DNA of 11,109 nt, from NCBI GenBank assembly GCA_003024985.2, contig PXIH01S0147876.1; one strand, given 5' to 3'. Shown here in pieces: positions 7,130 through 11,109 of this stretch. Numbering within the stretch: position 1 is the first letter of the stretch; each line of letters begins with the position of its first letter. The notes below the pieces were generated by a model that saw nothing but the letters and a program-made list of their open reading frames with translations, was not told the DNA's origin and ran no database searches. The stretch is from Euperipatoides rowelli. Its lineage: Eukaryota > Onychophora > Udeonychophora > Euonychophora > Peripatopsidae. A program made the position numbers and the translations under genes.

Positions 7130-8110
7130 TGGGGTGTTGGATAGTATGTTCTCTTTGGAGGAGATGCAGGAAGCTATCAAACAGTGTAAAAAAAAGTTAT
7201 CTCCTGGGGTAGATGGGCTAAGTTATGAGTTTTATACATTAATGCCAACTATGTTGGTAGGTGTATTATTGAAATTTTTTAATTATTTGTTAGAAAATGA
7301 AATTGAGGGTGACATTATTGAGGGCGCATAACAAAGTGTTATTAAAAGTGATTTCTAAAGGATACTTATATAATAATTATGGTATAGATATTAAAGGGTA
7401 CAGACCAATTGCATTATTGAATTCTGAAGACAAAATTTTGCATAAAATGATTTTGGGGAGAATCAGTGGGAAAATAATAGAGATTATACCTGATAATGTT
7501 TCTGGATTGAAGGGTAGAATGATTGGGAAGGCTTAGACTCTGTTACATTTGGTTTTTAAGGTACATTGTAAAAAGCAAAGAGGGGGAATGTTTATGTATG
7601 CAGAATAGATATGGCTAATGAGTTTAATATGATAAGTACTGAATATTTGGCTTATTTGCTAAGGAAATATTTGTGGAATAATAAACTGCGGAACTGATTA
7701 TTAGTTTGGTGCAACATAAAGCAATTGTATTCACTAATAATAAAGTTTATTCTCATTTTGAGATGATGAAAAATGAGTTGTTACAGGGGTCTCTGCTTTC
7801 CCCAACATTATATTCTTTTTACTTGATTGAATTGTTCTATAGGATAAATGAGTGTAATAGGGAGGTTTGGATTTATGGGGGAGTAGGTAATGTTAAGATG
7901 ATATCGTATAGCGATGATATTACTAATATCACTGTCAAAGGAGCAGTTAGATAGAGGGTATATGAGGTGCTAAATGAATTTGTAATTCTGACTGGGTCAG
8001 GATTAACTTTGAGAAGTCTTATGTGTGGAGTGTTTTAAGCAAGAAGTTTCTATCGTATAAGGACATGGGAGGAAGGCATGACAACATTTTGGGGATTAGA
8101 TTTCTGATAA
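7130..8110 (+). pseudogene. LINE ORF2, reverse transcriptase domain relic
   Basis: This is the enzyme that copies LINE RNA at the nicked target. RT landmarks come in the right order. SLEEMQEAIK leads to LSPGVDG (7197-7217). GYRPIALLN lies at 7396-7422. A stop at 7534 follows, then a worn AFD-type block DMANEFNMI (about 7608-7634). LLQGSLLSP lies near 7779-7805. The catalytic box reads YSDD (7907-7918) instead of the commoner YADD; both Asp are kept. SGL lies near 7996-8004, and after a frameshift FEKSYVW near 8008-8028. Stops at 7329, 7534, 7952 and near 8037, plus at least four frame changes, show it is dead. It belongs to a LINE of the same kind as the endonuclease and linker at 1512-2770, very probably the same copy. 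Confidence 0.88.
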
Positions 8111-8500
8111 GTAGTAGGGCATTGTTAAATAGTAGATTGGGGGGGGGGATGGGATATATCTAGATTTGTTTTTTATCTACCATTTACTCTGATTAATGAT
8201 AAGTTTAATAAGAAAATGTATAGAGTGTTTCAGAATTTAATATTCAGTAAATTTGAGTACTTGAGTGTATTCAAGATAACATTACCTATGTATAAGATTT
8301 GAAGATTTTAAATTTGGCTATTATACATATTATTATTATGGATGAAGAGCTAAATAAATTATATCAGATGAAGGAATATGTCAAGGATCCAATTTTGAAG
8401 ATGTGGTTTAAGGTGTATGATAAGGTACAAGGGATTTAGGGATAGTGAGGACAAGGTAATATACAAAAAACTTAAGGACATACTGATAGAATGGGATGAT
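8111..8500 (+). pseudogene. LINE ORF2, region just after the reverse transcriptase
   Basis: 8162-8302 is open and reads FYLPFTLINDKFNKKMY, then FQNLIF. This pattern of a hydrophobic helix and a K-x-N helix usually follows the RT fingers and palm in LINE ORF2. 8368-8439 is open and reads KDPILKMWFKVYDK, also typical of this region. Stops and frame changes lie between. A run of ten Gs at 8139-8148 breaks the frame at the start. No catalytic motif is expected here, so the call rests on position and general pattern. Confidence 0.6.
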
Positions 8501-8520
8501 AGATAAAAAACATATAGAAA

Positions 8521-8736
8521 TTGAAAAGTAAGCTCCCGATCATCTTTAAATTAATAGTGTCCATATGTTATGCAATATGGAAGAATCGCTGTACCATTTT
8601 ATATAATGGAGTAGCTCAGAGTTTAAAGACTCCAATTCTTGCTCAAATTGAAATTGTTTTTTCTAGACTTTTTTTCTTTGTCAACTCATCAATTCAAAAA
8701 GTTTTGCTCAAACAGAATAATGCTGGTTTCTTTTAG
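8521..8736 (+). pseudogene. LINE ORF2, C-terminal fragment with an I-W-K-N-R block
   Basis: This is an unbroken stretch of 71 codons reading ICYAIWKNRCTILYNG near its start, which resembles the end of ORF2 in many L1- and I-like LINEs, where an aromatic-K-x-R motif follows the zinc-binding segment. Further on it is hydrophobic (FSRLFFFV) and then basic. No start codon is assumed; the frame simply opens there. It lies after the post-RT region but before the segment at 9063, which would normally come first. Confidence 0.5.
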
Positions 8737-8739
8737 AAG

Positions 8740-9060
8740 AGGTTCTTTTTTCTAAAATGAATGAAGAATGTAAGTCTCTTGAGGTTTTGTGTCTTGTTAA
8801 TTAGAAAAATCAAAAATGAAAAGACTAAGTATTCCTTATAAAATGATTATTACTAGTAAATTGATAATTAATTTAGAACTATTTTTTTTGTAACAGTAAT
8901 AGAATGTGAAAATATTGTATAGCTACAAATCTTTGAAAATGCTGAGAAATCAGACAAAGTTTTTTGTTTAATAAGAAAATAGTTGAAATTGACGTATTTG
9001 TGATTTAACTTTTGAATACAAGAAAAAAATAATCGAAGAGTAAGATTAAAGAAAGTGAAA
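8740..9060. other. AT-rich stretch without recognisable content
   Basis: Stops occur in all frames and A/T runs dominate. I see no repeat, promoter or protein motif. It separates the two C-terminal LINE fragments. Confidence 0.6.
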
Positions 9061-9062
9061 GA

Positions 9063-9490
9063 ATGTATGCCGCAAATTGTTTTCAGAACTTTATTATTAA
9101 GTTTATGTTAGGTATATTGCCTACCAAATGTTGGATTAGAATTGTGTTTTTAAAGAGTGATATGGGTATGATGAAGATAGTAATCATTTATTTAGGAATG
9201 CCAAGGGAGTTGGAAATAATTAAACCTTTGTGGGGAAGGCTTTTATCAAATACAATTTGTAGGATGTTTTGAGTGGAAGGATGATGGATTTGATCCGTGA
9301 GAGAATTAAAAACTTTTTATTTGCTGTCTTTTTCTCAGTATGAAAGGGGAGATGCCTGGTGATATATCAGGATAAAGAAAGTAAAGGACTTTGGAGAAGA
9401 TGATTTTATTTTTACATGACATCTATTGCAATGATATATTTCCTATGGATGAGAAGAGATTCCATAGGATTTTGGATAGTGAAATAATGT
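9063..9490 (+). pseudogene. Probable LINE ORF2 C-terminal fragment (L-G-I-L-P-T block)
   Basis: 9063-9272 is open and reads FIIKFMLGILPTKCWIR, resembling the helix with an L-P-T turn that precedes the Cys/His zinc-binding segment of LINE ORF2. The zinc ligands expected next cannot be made out. After the stop at 9270, other frames give short LINE-like runs: RERIKNFLF at about 9297-9323, then FLHDIYCNDIF and RFHRIL to about 9490. The order relative to 8521-8736 is reversed compared with the usual element, so this could be part of a second LINE copy or a rearranged end. Confidence 0.42.
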
Positions 9491-9796
9491 CATAAAATAG
9501 ATTGTTGGGTGGGGAGGGGTTGGGGTATTATTGATGTAATATGAATTTCATTTAGGCTACTTGGGAAGCAGTAGTGTTCGGTGGGTAGTATTTTGAATTT
9601 TGGTTTATGGTGATGGGGTGTCATTGTATGTAATGATTAATCAGTATTTTGGGGGAGTGAACCCTGTATTTTAGATAGCATGTATATTGGTCCTTGTTTG
9701 TAATTTTTTTTCCTTTGATGTATTGAATTCTTCTTNGATGGATAATATTCTAGCTCTGCACATTAGCTAGAAATTAATTTTTAAAGGTGCAATGTG
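9491..9796. other. Non-coding right part of the TTAA element
   Basis: I see no gene here. It holds a G-rich motif at 9507-9525 (separate entry), an N at 9736 and AT-rich DNA leading into the right inverted repeat. It may be LINE 3' untranslated sequence followed by the original inside of the transposon; the border is not visible. Confidence 0.55.
9507..9525 (+). other. Canonical G-quadruplex motif
   Basis: GGGTGGGGAGGGGTTGGGG has four runs of three or four Gs with loops of 1, 1 and 2 bases, in otherwise AT-rich DNA. It lies on the sense strand downstream of the last LINE coding traces, where 3' untranslated sequence would be. G-rich quadruplex-forming tracts are known in the 3' UTR of mammalian L1 elements. 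Confidence 0.8.
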
Positions 9797-9826
9797 TATC
9801 TCACAGATACTGCGACTACTGCAGGG
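9797..9826 (-). repeat. Right terminal inverted repeat of the TTAA element
   Basis: On the minus strand it reads CCCTGCAGTAGTCGCAG (9826-9810) and then TATCTGTGAGATA (9809-9797). It matches the left end except for two tip mismatches and the absence of the left end's extra 26-bp segment. Confidence 0.85.
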
Positions 9827-9830
9827 TTAA
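9827..9830. repeat. TTAA target site, right copy
   Basis: Second copy of the TTAA target. Its AA, with G9831, is part of the last readable polymerase codon before the insertion. Confidence 0.85.
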
Positions 9831-11009
9831 GGTAGAGGTTGCTGTATTCACCAAGATTTTTTATATCAAAAGCTTTCCAGAGTTCTTGAGTATGCTGATA
9901 CTCTTGATTGGAAATGTCTGATTCATACAGTTTACTGTAAATAGCTTCTTTTGAAGGCAGTTCCATTTCTTCATATCTTTTGAACCCATCAAGATGGTCA
10001 TATGGAAAGGTTCCCTTGCAGATTATTAATTGATGATATTTTTCATCAAAATATTTTTTAGTGATGACAAACTGTTCAGGTGCTAATGTTTGAACAAGTT
10101 TATCAAGACTAGATGAAAAAAATCTGAAACTGTCTAAAAATCTTAAATAAAATATTTTTTCTCCTACAGATACCACCTTACTCATACTAATGTAAATTTC
10201 ATCTGTATGAAAGATGACACTCACTTCTCCTGGACATTTTTTCAAACATAGAGATTTGAAAAATAGATGGTTGTCATATTGGCTTCCATTATGTAAAATA
10301 ACAGGAATAAAGTTTGGTGTGGGGTAATTTAAGTTGCAGTCATTGCAGAGAGCATAATGTATTTTTCAGATAGATGGTCATGGTCAGAAACTTTATATAA
10401 AGTGGATGTAAATGTCTGTTAACAAAATTTACACATAGTTGCTTTTTCATGATCCTCTATATTTTTTCAGTCATCTTAATAGGCGTAATGGTTTCAAAAT
10501 ATGTTTTATGAATGAGTTGGGCATCTTTATATTAACATTTGATGAATTTATCAGCAGCATTCTCTCCTCGATAGGTAAAAAACTTTTCTTCAAAACCAGA
10601 ACTATTCTTGATATAGTAGGCAAAGGGTGATGGTAAGTGTTTTTGGACAATGTTTTTATCAGTGACTTTTTGTAAAATACATTCAAAGTCTGCATAAACA
10701 ACAAATGGAATTTTATGCCTTTCACTGAAATCATTGAATTTTAAAGTATTTTTCTCTCGACTTGGTAGAACAATACATGAACAGCCATGATTAAAACAAA
10801 GTTCTTGATGTTTAAGAAATAAGTCAGATTGGGTGAAATGACAAACAGTTTCTGAAAAAATGATGTTGATTTTTTAGTGACTTGAGATTGTAAAAGTCAA
10901 CTTAGATTTTTTATCCAGCAGTAATGAGTTTGAACTGATTCATCCTTTGCTTTACCATTCTTATTAATTTCATATTTTGCTTCATCTGCCATTTCATTCA
11001 CAGCATCTT
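9831..11009 (-). pseudogene. DNA polymerase B (Polinton/Maverick type), N-terminal and exonuclease part
   Basis: This is the 5' half of the same polymerase pseudogene, holding the proofreading exonuclease. Read from 11009 downward there is an HYCWIKNL block (10904-10927), then a worn Cys/His region at about 10790-10860. Exonuclease motif I follows, reading V-Y-A-D-F-E within 10681-10700, with its Asp and Glu present. A D-H-x-H block lies at about 10365-10392. Exonuclease motif II reads HNGSQYD at 10273-10293. A long open frame runs from 10245 to the insertion point and carries D-S-F-R-F and S-L-D-x-L near its start and a G-x-F-P-Y-D block near its middle. The frame changes at about 10860, 10600 and 10250. 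The true start is not visible: a poly(A) retroposon interrupts the gene at about 11010. Without the insertions the readable length is near 890 codons, somewhat short of a full polymerase of this family. Confidence 0.82.
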
Positions 11010-11019
11010 TTTTTTATTA

Positions 11020-11109
11020 TTTTTTTTTTTTTTTTTTTAAAAATTTGCTTCACCTCTCTGGGTGAAGCCACTCTTTATTTACAATATTTACATTCAATTT
11101 ACTCTATTT
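11020..11109 (-). mobile_element. 3' end of a poly(A)-tailed retroposon, cut by the window edge
   Basis: A run of 19 Ts (11020-11038), preceded by more T-rich sequence from 11008, followed by a non-polymerase sequence, is read on the minus strand as a unique body ending in a poly(A) tail that adjoins polymerase sequence. The body holds a perfect 8-bp hairpin at 11047-11068. No RNA polymerase III boxes or coding motif are visible in the short part available. It could be a SINE, a LINE 3' end or a processed transcript. Confidence 0.55.
11047..11068. repeat. Hairpin near the retroposon 3' end
   Basis: GCTTCACC (11047-11054) and GGTGAAGC (11061-11068) are perfect complements around a TCTCTG loop, only a few bases from the poly(A) tract. 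LINE and SINE 3' ends often carry a stem-loop recognised by the reverse transcriptase. Whether this one does is inference. Confidence 0.75.

Larger units (their letters stand above)
6969..9826. mobile_element. piggyBac-like TTAA-flanked DNA transposon (non-autonomous), containing a LINE fragment
   Basis: The ends are inverted repeats (CCCTGCGGTAGTCGCGG on the left, CCCTGCAGTAGTCGCAG on the right strand; 15 of 17 match) flanked by TTAA on both sides. Tips starting CCCT next to TTAA fit the piggyBac superfamily, which inserts at TTAA and excises precisely. The element interrupts the polymerase B pseudogene at its third exonuclease block. With one TTAA removed, the frame on either side matches up exactly. 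I find no DDD transposase relic inside, only LINE sequence from 7053 to about 9490, so this copy was probably moved by a transposase supplied in trans. It is probably a MITE-like element into which a LINE later jumped. Given the N at 7052, its true length may be larger. Confidence 0.8.

Noticed and set aside
8521-8736. Small membrane protein
   Set aside because: The hydrophobic stretches sit beside an I-W-K-N-R block and directly follow LINE RT sequence on the same strand.
7053-9490. piggyBac transposase inside the TTAA element
   Set aside because: The coding traces are all of LINE reverse transcriptase type; no DDD transposase motifs were found on either strand.
10439-10630. 63-codon plus-strand open frame, and an 87-codon minus-strand frame overlapping it
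   Set aside because: The polymerase motifs (Y-A-D-F-E and neighbours) lie in a different minus-strand frame; these are shadows or frame-shifted readings of that pseudogene.
1-11109. Bacterial operons, ribosome binding sites, or an integrated defence system
   Set aside because: No intact gene, no ribosome binding sites, and all recognisable parts are eukaryotic mobile elements.

Overview
This window looks like a decayed, repeat-rich stretch of an animal genome, most likely an arthropod. It is visibly AT-rich and has no bacterial gene structure. It has the debris of a non-LTR retrotransposon (LINE), a Polinton/Maverick-type protein-primed DNA polymerase B, a TTAA-flanked piggyBac-like element, a tRNA-derived SINE with a target-site duplication, a ~250-bp tandem array and a poly(A) retroposon end. 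I found no intact host gene. Every coding region carries stops and frameshifts, so all are called pseudogenes. The arthropod assignment is inference from this mix of families.

Layout. (1) 1-2770, plus strand: 5' half of a LINE, with ORF1 (CCHC zinc knuckle), an apurinic-type endonuclease and the pre-RT linker. It stops in a G run against an N at 2771. (2) 2772-3660: AT-rich non-coding DNA with short repeats. (3) 3660-5160: six diverged units of a tandem repeat. (4) 5221-6964 and 9831-11009, minus strand: one polymerase B pseudogene, readable from its N-terminal part to its stop codon, in three pieces. A SINE (5345-5579) splits the 3' end, and a TTAA-flanked element (6969-9826) splits it at the third exonuclease motif. 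(5) Inside that element, 7053-9490, plus strand: 3' half of a LINE (RT and C-terminal region). (6) 11020-11109: poly(A) end of another retroposon that runs off the window.

The parts are linked in three ways. First, the reading frame of the polymerase is exactly continuous across the TTAA element if one TTAA is removed, so the element is a clean insertion. Second, 77 bases just before the N at 2771 are repeated exactly just after the N at 7052, and the two LINE halves meet there in domain order. The simplest reading is that these Ns are contig joins and that bases 1-2770 really belong inside the element, between 7051 and 7053. Third, units of the tandem array carry a relic of the polymerase's own 3' coding segment, so the array probably grew from, or captured, part of this gene.

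The nesting order is polymerase first, then the SINE and the TTAA element, then the LINE inside the element. I saw no other Polinton genes (integrase, ATPase, capsid) and no piggyBac transposase.
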